From Pelagimonas varians (GTDB lineage: Bacteria > Pseudomonadota > Alphaproteobacteria > Rhodobacterales > Rhodobacteraceae): a stretch of DNA of 64,000 bases. A program made the translations under genes and the position numbers. Under the pieces are notes generated by a model. It saw only the letters and a list, made by a program, of their open reading frames with translations, ran no database searches and was not told the origin of the DNA. Shown piece after piece: positions 38,598 through 47,380 of this stretch (within the stretch, counting starts at the first letter, position 1; every line of letters begins with the position of its first letter). Where the stretch lies: contig NZ_QKMF01000011.1 of NCBI RefSeq assembly GCF_003208435.1, forward strand, positions 62,001-126,000, written 5' to 3'.

Positions 38598-39788
38598 ATG
38601 TTTGCTGTTTTGCCCCCCATACGCAAGGCGTTACGCCCTGCGATCGGCCTTGTGGCCGCCTTGATGTTGGCTGCTTGTGACCCAACGGCCATGACCGGTA
38701 TGGGCGGCGGCGGCAACTCTGGCCCCAAGATCGACCCCGCTAAGCCGATCCAAGTCGCGCTTTTGGTCCCCAAGTCTGATCCCGCCGCCGGTCCTGTTGC
38801 ACTGTCGTTGGAACAAGCAGCCCGTTTGGCCATTTCCGAACTGAAAGGCGCAACGATTGACCTCAGAGTTTATGACACCGCCGGTGCGCCAGCAACAGCC
38901 GCGGCCCAAGCGCAGCGTGCCATTGATGACGGGGCCAAAATTATTTTGGGCCCCCTGCGCGCCGAGTCAGTCAACGAAGCAGGCCGCGCTGCCGCAGATG
39001 ACAGCGTCAACGTCTTGGGGTTCTCGAATAACCCTTCGATTGCAGGCGGGAATGTTTTCATTCTTGGGCCAACCTTTAACAACACAGCCAATCGCCTGAT
39101 GGCGCATGCCCGCAGCCAGGGCAAAAAGAGCATCGTCATTGTCTATTCCAACGACGTGCCCGGCCAGTTTGGACGCTCTGCCATCGAACTAGCGGCCTCT
39201 GCAAACGGTATTCGTGTGGTTTCTGCCGAAGGATATTCCCTGTCCGTTGAAGGTGTGACCGCCACAGCGCAAGCCGCAGCGGCTGCTGTTCAATCCGGGG
39301 CTGCGGATACGATTTTCATCACCACGGATGCCACCAATGCGGCTATGCCGATGTTGCTGAACCAACTGCCGTCAAACGGCATTGCTCCGGATCAAGTCCA
39401 GTATGTCGGCCTGACCCGGCTTGACGTTCGCCCTGACTTGTTTTCGCTACCGGGGGCAAATGGCGCATGGTTCGCCTTGCCGGACCAGACACGTCAAAAC
39501 GCGTTCAACCAACGCTATAGTGCAGCCTTTGGATCGGCGCCCCATCCTTTGGCGGGTCTTGCCTATGACGGGCTTTCTGCCATCGGAGCTTTGGCGGGCC
39601 AAGGCAGGGGCGACGCTTTGACCGCCAAAGCTTTGACGCGCGGCACTGGCTTTACCGGCACTGGGGGTGTATTCCGGCTAAAAGCGGATGGCACCAATGA
39701 ACGGGCGCTGTCCGTGGCTACGATCAAAGACAATCAAATGGTGATCCTTGACCCCGCCCCCAGCAGCTTCTCAGGCGCCGGCTTCTAA
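38598..39788 (+). CDS. Penicillin-binding protein activator, LpoA-like lipoprotein
   Basis: A 396-residue outer-membrane lipoprotein candidate. The signal peptide ends in LAAC, so Cys27 would be lipidated. A Gly-rich linker (GMGGGGNSG) leads into a type I periplasmic-binding-protein fold: KPIQVALLVPKSDPAAGPVA, GAKIILGPLRAESVNEAGR, KKSIVIVYSNDVPGQFGRSA. Proteins with this fold activate penicillin-binding proteins in gammaproteobacteria, and alphaproteobacterial members are annotated by similarity. GAGGGAG precedes the ATG by ten nt. glnD follows 25 bp downstream. Confidence 0.85.
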   Translation: MFAVLPPIRKALRPAIGLVAALMLAACDPTAMTGMGGGGNSGPKIDPAKPIQVALLVPKSDPAAGPVALSLEQAARLAISELKGATIDLRVYDTAGAPATAAAQAQRAIDDGAKIILGPLRAESVNEAGRAAADDSVNVLGFSNNPSIAGGNVFILGPTFNNTANRLMAHARSQGKKSIVIVYSNDVPGQFGRSAIELAASANGIRVVSAEGYSLSVEGVTATAQAAAAAVQSGAADTIFITTDATNAAMPMLLNQLPSNGIAPDQVQYVGLTRLDVRPDLFSLPGANGAWFALPDQTRQNAFNQRYSAAFGSAPHPLAGLAYDGLSAIGALAGQGRGDALTAKALTRGTGFTGTGGVFRLKADGTNERALSVATIKDNQMVILDPAPSSFSGAGF

Positions 39789-39813
39789 GCCCGCCGACAT
39801 AAACATCAGTACG

Positions 39814-42558
39814 ATGCCGGACGACTTGATTGCTCCGGCATCCGAAATCTTTGACTTTCCGACCCTGCGTAAGGAACTGTTTGACAGCTTTCCCGAAGGG
39901 GCCAAAGAAGCCGAGATTCGCAAAATCACCGTGGCCTTATTGGCCAAGGCCCGAGATACCGGCCGGCAGGTGATTGCCGACGCATTTGCGGCGGAGCCAT
40001 TTGGCGCGCGCCGCACCACCCGGTCCTACACGTGGCTCACTGACGGCATGGTTCGACTGGTTTTCGAAGTCGCGTCGACCCATCTGCACCCGATACACAA
40101 CCCAACCGAAGGTGAACGGCTGTCAGCCATCGCTGTAGGTGGCTACGGGCGTGGCGAAATGGCCCCGTTTTCTGATGTCGATTTGCTGTTCCTGACACCC
40201 TACAAGATCACCGCTTGGGCCGAAAGCAGCATTGAATCAATGCTCTATATGTTGTGGGACCTAAAGATGAAGGTCGGCCACAGTTCGCGTACAGTCAAGG
40301 ATTGCATCCGGCTTGGCGGCGAAGACATGACGATCCGCACCGCGATGCTGGAACACCGGTTCTTGACCGGAGACGCTCCGCTTGCGCAGGAGTTGAACGA
40401 CCGGCTTTGGTCAGACCTTTTTCTGGGGACCGAACGAGAGTTCGTAGAAGCCAAGCTGGCCGAACGTGACGCCCGCCACAAGAAGCAAGGCCAGCGCTAT
40501 ATGGTCGAGCCTAATATTAAAGAAGGCAAAGGCGGCCTGCGGGATTTACAGTCGCTGTATTGGATCTCAAAGTATGTCTATCACACCGATGACACCGCCG
40601 AACTGGCACGCAGAGGTGTCTTTCACCCTGACGAATATGAAAAATTTGTACAGGCAGAACGCTTTTTGTGGGCTGCGCGCTGCCACCTGCATCTGGCCGC
40701 GGGACGCCCTGTCGAACAGCTAAGCTTTGACATGCAAGTCGAAGTGGCTTCGCGGATGGGCTATACAGACAAACCTGGCCGCCGGGGTGTTGAATGGTTC
40801 ATGCAAGACTATTTTCGCCATGCCACCTCGGTGGGCGACCTGACGCGCATTGTTTTAACGTCGCTCGAAGCCGATCACACCAAAGCCCCGCCGCTGCTTG
40901 AGCGGATCTTCAAACGTAAACCTAGAGTCAAAGCGGGCTACCAAGTCGTCAATGGCCGATTGGCCATTTCAGACGACACTTCGTTTTTGGCTGACAACCG
41001 CAATATACTCCGCCTGTTTAACGAAGCGATGCGTACAGGATTGCTGATCCATCCCGATGCGATGCGATTGGTGACCAGCAATCTTGATATTATCAACGAT
41101 GAAATGCGCAACGACAAGAATGCCCAAAAGCTGTTCACGGACTTGCTGCTGAACTACAGCAACCCTGAACGCGCGCTGCGCCGGATGAATGAACTGGGCG
41201 TTCTGGCCGCCTTTATTCCAGAATTCGCACCGATCGTCGCTATGATGCAATTCAACATGTATCATCACTATACAGTTGACGAGCACACCATTCAGGTCAT
41301 CCAACATTTGGCCGATATCGAACGTGACGAAGTCGGTGAAGAATTACCCGTATCGACCGAAATCATCAAAAGCGGCATCAATCGCAAAGTCATGTATGTT
41401 GCGCTCTTGCTGCATGACATTGGTAAGGGCCGCGACGAAGATCACTCTATTCTAGGGGCAAAAATCGCCCGCAAGGTCGCGCCGCGCCTTGGATTGAAAC
41501 CCAAAGAAGTCGCGACGGTGGAATGGCTGGTGCGCCATCACCTTTTGATGTCTGACATGGCCCAAAAGCGCGATATTGCCGATCCGCGCACCGTCCGCGA
41601 TTTTGCCAAGGCGGTAAAAACCGTTGAGCGGCTTGATCTGCTGTGTGTGTTAACGGTTTGCGATATTCGCGGCGTTGGCCCCGACACCTGGAACAATTGG
41701 AAAGCCTCGCTTATTCGGGCGTTGTATCGCCAAACCCGCCGTGGGTTGGAAAACGGGATGGAGGCGCTCAATCGGGAAAACCGCGGCACCGAGGCCAAAA
41801 AGCTGTTGCGCGAACGACTACCGGATTGGTCCACAACGGATTTGCGCCGCGAAGCCGGGCGGCATTATCCCCCCTATTGGCAGGGCCTGCACATCACGGC
41901 CCATCTGGTTTTTGCCGAATTGTTGCGCGGGATTTCAGACGATGAAATCCGGATAGACATCCACCCTGACGAAGACCGTGATGCCACGCGGGTTTGCTTT
42001 GCCCTTGCCGACCACCCCGGTATCTTCTCAAGGCTTGCGGGGGCCTTGGCGCTGGTTGGGGCCAATGTGGTTGATGCCCGTACATTTACGTCCAAAGATG
42101 GCTATGCCACGGCGGCCTTTTGGATCCAAGATGGCGATGAGGCCCCTTACGAAGCCTCGCGTATCCCGCGCTTGCGCAAAATGATCACCAGAACCCTCGC
42201 GGGCGAAGTCGTTCCGCGCGATGCTATCAAATCCAAAGACAAGTTGAAAAAACGCGAAAAAGCCTTCCGCGTTCCGACGTCGATCACCTTTGATAACGAA
42301 GGATCAGAGATCTACACGATCATTGAGGTTGACAGCCGCGATCGGCCCGGACTTTTGTATGATTTGACGCGCACACTGGCCAACTCAAACGTCTATATTG
42401 CGTCAGCACTGATTGCGACTTACGGCGAGCAGGTCGTAGACACCTTCTACGTCAAGGACATGTTTGGGTTGAAGTTCTATTCAGAGAGCAAGCAGCGCAC
42501 GTTGGAAAAACGGCTTCGTGAGGCGATCACTGCTGGAACACAACAAGCGCAGGGGTAA
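39814..42558 (+). CDS. glnD: Bifunctional PII uridylyltransferase / uridylyl-removing enzyme
   Basis: The nitrogen-status sensor that uridylylates PII proteins when glutamine is low and removes UMP when it is high. Of 914 residues, the nucleotidyltransferase motif is GGYGRGEMAPFSDVDLLFL, the HD phosphohydrolase site is ALLLHDIGKGRDEDHSILG, and two C-terminal ACT domains are marked by FALADHPGIFSRLAGALALV and EVDSRDRPGLLYDLTRTLA. I chose the ATG at 39814, which matches the usual start but lacks a clear ribosome site, perhaps because it relies on coupling to the gene 25 bp upstream. PII and glnA are not in the window. Confidence 0.96.
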   Translation: MPDDLIAPASEIFDFPTLRKELFDSFPEGAKEAEIRKITVALLAKARDTGRQVIADAFAAEPFGARRTTRSYTWLTDGMVRLVFEVASTHLHPIHNPTEGERLSAIAVGGYGRGEMAPFSDVDLLFLTPYKITAWAESSIESMLYMLWDLKMKVGHSSRTVKDCIRLGGEDMTIRTAMLEHRFLTGDAPLAQELNDRLWSDLFLGTEREFVEAKLAERDARHKKQGQRYMVEPNIKEGKGGLRDLQSLYWISKYVYHTDDTAELARRGVFHPDEYEKFVQAERFLWAARCHLHLAAGRPVEQLSFDMQVEVASRMGYTDKPGRRGVEWFMQDYFRHATSVGDLTRIVLTSLEADHTKAPPLLERIFKRKPRVKAGYQVVNGRLAISDDTSFLADNRNILRLFNEAMRTGLLIHPDAMRLVTSNLDIINDEMRNDKNAQKLFTDLLLNYSNPERALRRMNELGVLAAFIPEFAPIVAMMQFNMYHHYTVDEHTIQVIQHLADIERDEVGEELPVSTEIIKSGINRKVMYVALLLHDIGKGRDEDHSILGAKIARKVAPRLGLKPKEVATVEWLVRHHLLMSDMAQKRDIADPRTVRDFAKAVKTVERLDLLCVLTVCDIRGVGPDTWNNWKASLIRALYRQTRRGLENGMEALNRENRGTEAKKLLRERLPDWSTTDLRREAGRHYPPYWQGLHITAHLVFAELLRGISDDEIRIDIHPDEDRDATRVCFALADHPGIFSRLAGALALVGANVVDARTFTSKDGYATAAFWIQDGDEAPYEASRIPRLRKMITRTLAGEVVPRDAIKSKDKLKKREKAFRVPTSITFDNEGSEIYTIIEVDSRDRPGLLYDLTRTLANSNVYIASALIATYGEQVVDTFYVKDMFGLKFYSESKQRTLEKRLREAITAGTQQAQG

Positions 42559-42625
42559 CCCTGCGCACCGCGCCTGTTGGAATATCCGGCATTGCGTCCT
42601 TGCGAGATTTGTCTAGCAACGGGGT

Positions 42626-43615
42626 ATGACACTCAACTGGGCAATCATCGGCACCGGCTTTATTTCCAATAAAGTCATCGACGGCATCAAGCGAAGCGAT
42701 GGCTCGCAGGTGCAGGTTATCGCGGGGCGCAAGCCTGATACTTTGGCGAAATTTCAAGACGAACACGCCATTCCCGAAGTTTCGACTGATTATGAGGCCG
42801 TGCTGACCGACCCAAAGGTGGATGCGGTCTATATTGGGCTTCCGAATCATGTTCACCACACTGTCACAGGGGCTGCTGCCAAAGCTGGCAAAGCCGTCTT
42901 GTCCGAGAAGTCGTTGACGACAACAATGAACCAGGCCGACGCGCTGATGGCTGCTATCAACGACCACAATACCTTTTTCGTCGAAGGGTTTATGTATCTG
43001 GCACACCCGTTTTTGCAGCGCTTTCAGGCAATTTTAATGGACGGTCGGCTAGGCGACTTACGTGCTGTTTCCGGTTTCTATGCGGCTGACATTTGGAAAT
43101 TCGTCAACCCCATGGGCATGGGCACGCTCTATAATTTGGGTTGCTACCCCGCATCCTTGTTGCAGCTCACAGTGCAAACGATGTGCGGGAATGACGCCTT
43201 CGTAAATCGCCGTTTGCAGGGGGTTGGCAATCTTGGCGCAGACGGAACGGTGTGCGACGCTGCTTGTACAGTGCGCTTTGACAATGGCATCCTCGCAACC
43301 CTGCAATCCACCGACAGCTATGGTACAAGAAACGCATTCAGTGTCCTCGGGACCAAGGGGGAGTTGCGCTTTGTTAGCAATCCTTGGCAACCCATTGGAG
43401 GCCGATCACACCTGCAATGGTGCCCCTATGATGGCCAGATTGAAGACATCTATGTTGAGGATGATTTCGATGCATTCTACCATCAAATCAAAATGGTCGA
43501 GCGCCATGTCTTGGCTGGAGATCGCGAAGCGGCCCGACCGTCCCCACGCCATGCGGACAGTTATGAGATCATGGGTTTCCTGACCGAGTGGGAAGCCGCC
43601 TGTCGAAGTGGTTGA
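42626..43615 (+). CDS. Gfo/Idh/MocA family NAD(P)-dependent oxidoreductase
   Basis: A 329-residue oxidoreductase. The Rossmann N-terminus is WAIIGTGFISNKVIDGIKRS. The family motif with the catalytic Lys is in AGKAVLSEKSLTTTMNQADA, where the usual EKP is EKS. The C-terminal domain contains NLGCYPASLLQLTVQT and ends YEIMGFLTEWEAACRSG. The substrate, probably a sugar or polyol derivative, cannot be told. The ATG at 42626 is preceded by GGGG at short spacing. It is 67 bp after glnD and followed by a terminator. Confidence 0.9.
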   Translation: MTLNWAIIGTGFISNKVIDGIKRSDGSQVQVIAGRKPDTLAKFQDEHAIPEVSTDYEAVLTDPKVDAVYIGLPNHVHHTVTGAAAKAGKAVLSEKSLTTTMNQADALMAAINDHNTFFVEGFMYLAHPFLQRFQAILMDGRLGDLRAVSGFYAADIWKFVNPMGMGTLYNLGCYPASLLQLTVQTMCGNDAFVNRRLQGVGNLGADGTVCDAACTVRFDNGILATLQSTDSYGTRNAFSVLGTKGELRFVSNPWQPIGGRSHLQWCPYDGQIEDIYVEDDFDAFYHQIKMVERHVLAGDREAARPSPRHADSYEIMGFLTEWEAACRSG

Positions 43616-43626
43616 GCAAAACGCAA

Positions 43627-43664
43627 AAAGCCGGCCACTGGAAGCAGGGCCGGCTTTCGTTTTT
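43627..43664. terminator. Bidirectional intrinsic terminator
   Basis: AAAGCCGGCC (43627-43636) pairs perfectly with GGCCGGCTTT (43648-43657). A CGTTTTT run follows on the plus strand and a T-run on the minus strand, so it ends both the oxidoreductase gene and the convergent desaturase gene. Confidence 0.92.
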
Positions 43665-43677
43665 GGAGTTAGATCGC

Positions 43678-44712
43678 TTAGCCGTAGATCTTGCGAACTT
43701 GGCGGAAGGACAGCAACCGATTGCTGCTTTGATCCCACAAATGCAACCGAGCAGAGGCCAAGCTTTCGCGAATGGTCATCCGGTTGTTGCTAGCAAGCTC
43801 CGGCTGGTCGCGCAGCACTTCGGGCAAGCGGTAGAAAGGAATGCGGCTATAGAGGTGGTGCACATGGTGGATGCCAATATTCGCACTCATCCACTGCAAG
43901 GCCTTGGGAAGCACATAATAGGACGAACCGTGCAGCGCAGCATCATGCAATTGCCAATCTTCGTCGTCTTTCCAATGTGCATCTTCGAACTGGTGCTGCA
44001 CATAGAACAGCCACATCCCAACGGTCGCAGCCGTCAGCGTGGACGGCACAAAGATCAAAAAGATCGGGGCCAAACCGCCAAAGTAAAAGATCACACCAAG
44101 TGCGATCAACAACACAAGGTTGGTGGCCATCGCGCTGACCCAATACTTGGACATATTCATCAACCCAACCGGAAGCCGGTTTTGGAAGAAGAACAAGTAG
44201 CTGGGTCCGAAACCAAACAACACAATCGGGTTGCGATAGATGCGATAGGACAAACGTCCAAACCAGCCTTGAGCACGGTATTCTTCGACAGTCATGGTGT
44301 GAATGTCGCCAATTCCACGACGACCCAAATTGCCATGAGCGCTATGATGGATGGAATGGGTGCGGCGCCACACGTCATATGGCGTCAGTGTCAGGACACC
44401 TAAAACGCGCCCGAGCCAGTCACAGGCTTCCCTGCTCGTGAAAAAGGAACCATGCCCACAGTCGTGCTGAATAGTGAACAAGCGCACCAAAAATAGTCCG
44501 TTGATCACAGATAAACCTAGCGCCAGCAGATAGCTGTACGACAGCGCCCACCAAGCAAGAGCCCACAGCACCAAAAAGGGGCCTGCGGTTACAATCACCT
44601 CAAACCAGCTTTGCCGCCAATTCGGATCACGGTACTTGGAAAGCACCTTGACCCAATCACGGGCATCCTTGGTTTCAGCGAGCGGCGGATTTAGGTCAGT
44701 GTGTTTGGTCAT
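43678..44712 (-). CDS. Membrane fatty acid desaturase
   Basis: A 344-residue membrane di-iron enzyme introducing a double bond into fatty acyl chains. The three histidine boxes are HDCGHGSFF, HSIHHSAHGNLGRRG, and HHVHHLYSRIPFYRLPEV; four hydrophobic segments separate them. The family includes acyl-lipid omega-6 type desaturases and related hydroxylases; the position of desaturation cannot be given. It is monocistronic, with terminators or hairpins on both sides. It sits next to phospholipid genes, which suits a membrane-lipid role. Confidence 0.9.
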   Translation of the reverse strand: MTKHTDLNPPLAETKDARDWVKVLSKYRDPNWRQSWFEVIVTAGPFLVLWALAWWALSYSYLLALGLSVINGLFLVRLFTIQHDCGHGSFFTSREACDWLGRVLGVLTLTPYDVWRRTHSIHHSAHGNLGRRGIGDIHTMTVEEYRAQGWFGRLSYRIYRNPIVLFGFGPSYLFFFQNRLPVGLMNMSKYWVSAMATNLVLLIALGVIFYFGGLAPIFLIFVPSTLTAATVGMWLFYVQHQFEDAHWKDDEDWQLHDAALHGSSYYVLPKALQWMSANIGIHHVHHLYSRIPFYRLPEVLRDQPELASNNRMTIRESLASARLHLWDQSSNRLLSFRQVRKIYG

Positions 44713-44819
44713 ACGCTTGCTCTGTTTTCGTCCGTTTCAGTCTCAATAAACGAATGTGCCAACGTCGCAATGACAATTACGTCACAGGAGCCATCTCAGT
44801 GTAACCAAGCGTCATTAAT

Positions 44820-44870
44820 ACCGCCCTAATCGCGATATCGATGCTGATCGCCATGATTTAGGCGGTTTTT
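44820..44870. repeat. Extended inverted repeat between pssA and the desaturase gene
   Basis: ACCGCC (44820-44825) pairs with GGCGGT (44861-44866), and inside it GCGAT (44832-44836) pairs with ATCGC (44847-44851). A T-run follows on the plus strand, but no plus-strand gene precedes it. On the minus strand it lies about 55 nt after the pssA stop and could terminate that transcript weakly. Confidence 0.5.
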
Positions 44871-44922
44871 AAGGTTCACCATGCCAGAAACGGACAATCG
44901 CGCACCGGCAGAAAACTGCCGA

Positions 44923-45660
44923 TCAGGCCCGTTTGGATTGCACCCAAGCCCAACCCACTGTCGAGACATACCCCAAGCACAACACCATCAGCGTGATCCA
45001 AGGATAAGTTAAGACTGCGGCAAAGATGATTGAGATCGCAAAGAAGAAGTACTTGAGGTTCTTGCGTGGCACCTTGGTGGCCTTAAATGACCACGTGGGT
45101 ATCTGGCTTACCAAAAGAAGGCCTACAAGTATGATATAAAGGCATAAAACCAATCCGGGCAAACCTTCACTTTCAGGGAAAGCAAACGACCAATACAGGG
45201 GCATCATGACCAAAAACGCCCCGGCGGGCGACGGAACACCTTCGAAAAACGCGCCAGATCCCTCAGAATCAGGTGACTTGATCCCGACATTGAACCGCGC
45301 AAGACGGATCACACAGCACATCGCAAAAACCAGCGCGGCAAACCACCCTATGCCGCGAATGTCTTGCAGGCTCCAGAAATACAAGATCAGTGGCGGGGCG
45401 ACCCCAAAGTTTAAGAAGTCTGCGAGCGAATCAAGCTCTGCACCCATTTCGCTATCGCTGCCCAAAGCGCGGGCCAGTCGGCCATCTAGCCCGTCTAAAA
45501 TACCCGCAACCAAAATCAGCTTAACCGCAAGCAAGTGATTATCCTGCGCAGCCAATCGTATAGCGGTCAAACCCGCGCAAATCGCAGCGATGGTCAGCGC
45601 ATTTGGCAGCAGCTGAATAAGCGAAAATTCGCGTTCGGGTTTTTCGTTTGGTTGCGTCAT
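44923..45660 (-). CDS. pssA: CDP-diacylglycerol-serine O-phosphatidyltransferase
   Basis: Makes phosphatidylserine from CDP-diacylglycerol and serine, 245 residues, an integral membrane protein with about seven helices. The CDP-alcohol phosphotransferase motif is complete: GLDGRLARALGSDSEMGAEL, then DSLAD, with the DG..AR..G...D...D spacing (about residues 57-82). It is the second gene after psd, 18 bp apart, and the Psd enzyme next decarboxylates its product to phosphatidylethanolamine. Confidence 0.96.
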   Translation of the reverse strand: MTQPNEKPEREFSLIQLLPNALTIAAICAGLTAIRLAAQDNHLLAVKLILVAGILDGLDGRLARALGSDSEMGAELDSLADFLNFGVAPPLILYFWSLQDIRGIGWFAALVFAMCCVIRLARFNVGIKSPDSEGSGAFFEGVPSPAGAFLVMMPLYWSFAFPESEGLPGLVLCLYIILVGLLLVSQIPTWSFKATKVPRKNLKYFFFAISIIFAAVLTYPWITLMVLCLGYVSTVGWAWVQSKRA

Positions 45661-45678
45661 ATGTGTGTTGAACCAGCC

Positions 45679-46347
45679 TCAGCCCTGTGCCGTCAAGTCG
45701 GCCAGCACGGTTTCACCTGCAATCATAGTCTGTCCCAACTGCACCATCGGGTCGACCCCATCTGGCAAATACACATCCAGCCGCGATCCGAACCGGATCA
45801 AGCCAAAACGTTCTCCGGTGCGCAAAACCGCGCCCGGATCAACGAAACAAACGATACGGCGGGCAACCAAACCGGCAATCTGCACAACCGCCAGATCACG
45901 GCCGTCTGCCATTTCAATCCGCAGGCTGTTGCGTTCGTTGTCCTTGCTCGCCTTATCCAACGAGGCATTGAGAAACTTGCCCGGACGATAAGCGACAGCT
46001 GTCACTTTGCCGGCAATCGGGCTGCGGTTCACATGGCAGTTGAACACGCTCATGAAGACACTGACACGCGTCAATGGCGCATCCGGCATTCCCAATTCAG
46101 CAGGTGGAACCGCCTTTTCGATAAGGGACACAATACCATCCGCAGGGCTGATGATCAGCCCTTCTTTTTGCGGTGACACACGTACTGGATCGCGGAAAAA
46201 GTAGTAGCACCAAATGGTCAAAACGACCCCGACCCAGCCCAAAGGTTCCCAGAGCAACGACAAGACAAAGGTAGTCGCCGCGAAAATCGCTACAAACTTG
46301 ATACCTTCAGGGTGCATTGGCTTGATAAATGTGTCCCGCATACGCAT
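45679..46347 (-). CDS. psd: Phosphatidylserine decarboxylase proenzyme
   Basis: Converts phosphatidylserine to phosphatidylethanolamine, 222 residues, the short single-domain type. An N-terminal membrane segment ([17 protein letters not shown]) anchors it. The autocatalytic cleavage site is in [12 protein letters not shown]: cleavage between Gly187 and Ser188 gives the pyruvoyl group on the small subunit. [18 protein letters not shown] carries conserved His. It is the first gene of psd-pssA. Confidence 0.96.
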   Translation of the reverse strand: MRMRDTFIKPMHPEGIKFVAIFAATTFVLSLLWEPLGWVGVVLTIWCYYFFRDPVRVSPQKEGLIISPADGIVSLIEKAVPPAELGMPDAPLTRVSVFMSVFNCHVNRSPIAGKVTAVAYRPGKFLNASLDKASKDNERNSLRIEMADGRDLAVVQIAGLVARRIVCFVDPGAVLRTGERFGLIRFGSRLDVYLPDGVDPMVQLGQTMIAGETVLADLTAQG

Positions 46348-46532
46348 GACAATGGGTCTCCTTTAACGGTGGTGGTTCACCTCATAGGTGGTTGCGACGC
46401 AAGCGCAAGGGGGCAGAGGCAAGCGGCTTCAATGAATCCGCCTTTGTCTTCAGCAAATGCGCGATGCGAAATAACTCGTCAACAAATTTGCCTCATAACT
46501 ACCCTAAGTTTGAACAAAAGCGCGAGGGCAGA

Positions 46533-47294
46533 ATGCACCGCATGCACGTGGCGACACTATTTGGATGGTTTGTGGGGATTGTTTTGTGGGGATTTGGCAA
46601 TCCGGCTGCGGCTGAGCAATTGCGCATGGCCCCCCGCACTGCGATTCTTACTGACCGCGCGCCTCTATTTGCCGTACAGCCGAAGGCTTCCACAGAGCAT
46701 CGCCAAACCGCCAGCCTGTTTGCCGGACAATCCAGCGGCAGTCTTTTGGCCCCATACCCAGCCAGACCGCAGCGTGGAGTGCGCGTTGCTGCTTTCACCT
46801 CCACAAGCGCCGCGATTGGACCAATCGCGCGCATCCGGCATTTAATCGCATCCGCTGAGGCCGGAAAACACGGGTATGATGCGGTGCAACATGCTGCCAA
46901 GCGTCGCCCCAGCAAGGCCCCAACAGATATGACAATTCAGGAAATCTACAACTGGATTGCCCAGACACCGGGGCAGCAGCACGCAATTGGCCGCTATCAG
47001 TTCATCCCGGTTACGCTCAAACGCCTTGTCAAAAAACGTGGAATCAATCGCAGCGCTCGGTTTTCACCGGATGTGCAGGACCAACTGGCCGATGAGCTGC
47101 TGAAGGAAGCAGGACTGGGGCAGATCATGCGTGGGGATATGCCCCGTCGTACGTTCATGCACAATCTGGCCAAAATTTGGGCTGGCTTGCCCACCTCCTC
47201 CGGTCATTCCTATTACAAGGGGGTGGCTGGCAACCGCGCCACCATGAGTTGGGCCCATTTTGACGCGGAAATGCGGCGGATCTTTCCCGGCTAA
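46533..47294 (+). CDS. Exported muramidase-like (phage-lysozyme fold) protein
   Basis: A 253-residue protein with a signal peptide (hydrophobic stretch about residues 7-22, cleavage after AAA-E). After a variable linker to residue 100, the C-terminal domain reads IRHLIASAEAGKHGYDAVQH, then TDMTIQEIYNWIAQTPGQQH, AIGRYQFIPVTLKRLVKKRG and SPDVQDQLADELL. That is the layout of lambda-lysozyme/GH104-like muramidases, with Glu109 as the candidate catalytic acid. It probably acts on peptidoglycan. The ATG at 46533 has GAGGG just upstream. murJ follows 86 bp downstream on the same strand. Confidence 0.72.
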   Translation: MHRMHVATLFGWFVGIVLWGFGNPAAAEQLRMAPRTAILTDRAPLFAVQPKASTEHRQTASLFAGQSSGSLLAPYPARPQRGVRVAAFTSTSAAIGPIARIRHLIASAEAGKHGYDAVQHAAKRRPSKAPTDMTIQEIYNWIAQTPGQQHAIGRYQFIPVTLKRLVKKRGINRSARFSPDVQDQLADELLKEAGLGQIMRGDMPRRTFMHNLAKIWAGLPTSSGHSYYKGVAGNRATMSWAHFDAEMRRIFPG

Positions 47295-47380
47295 ATGGGA
47301 CTGCCCCAACTGTCAGAAAGGCCCCCGTTTACCCACGCAAACAAATCGGCTAGGGCTGCGGCAACCAAAAGGCAGCCGTT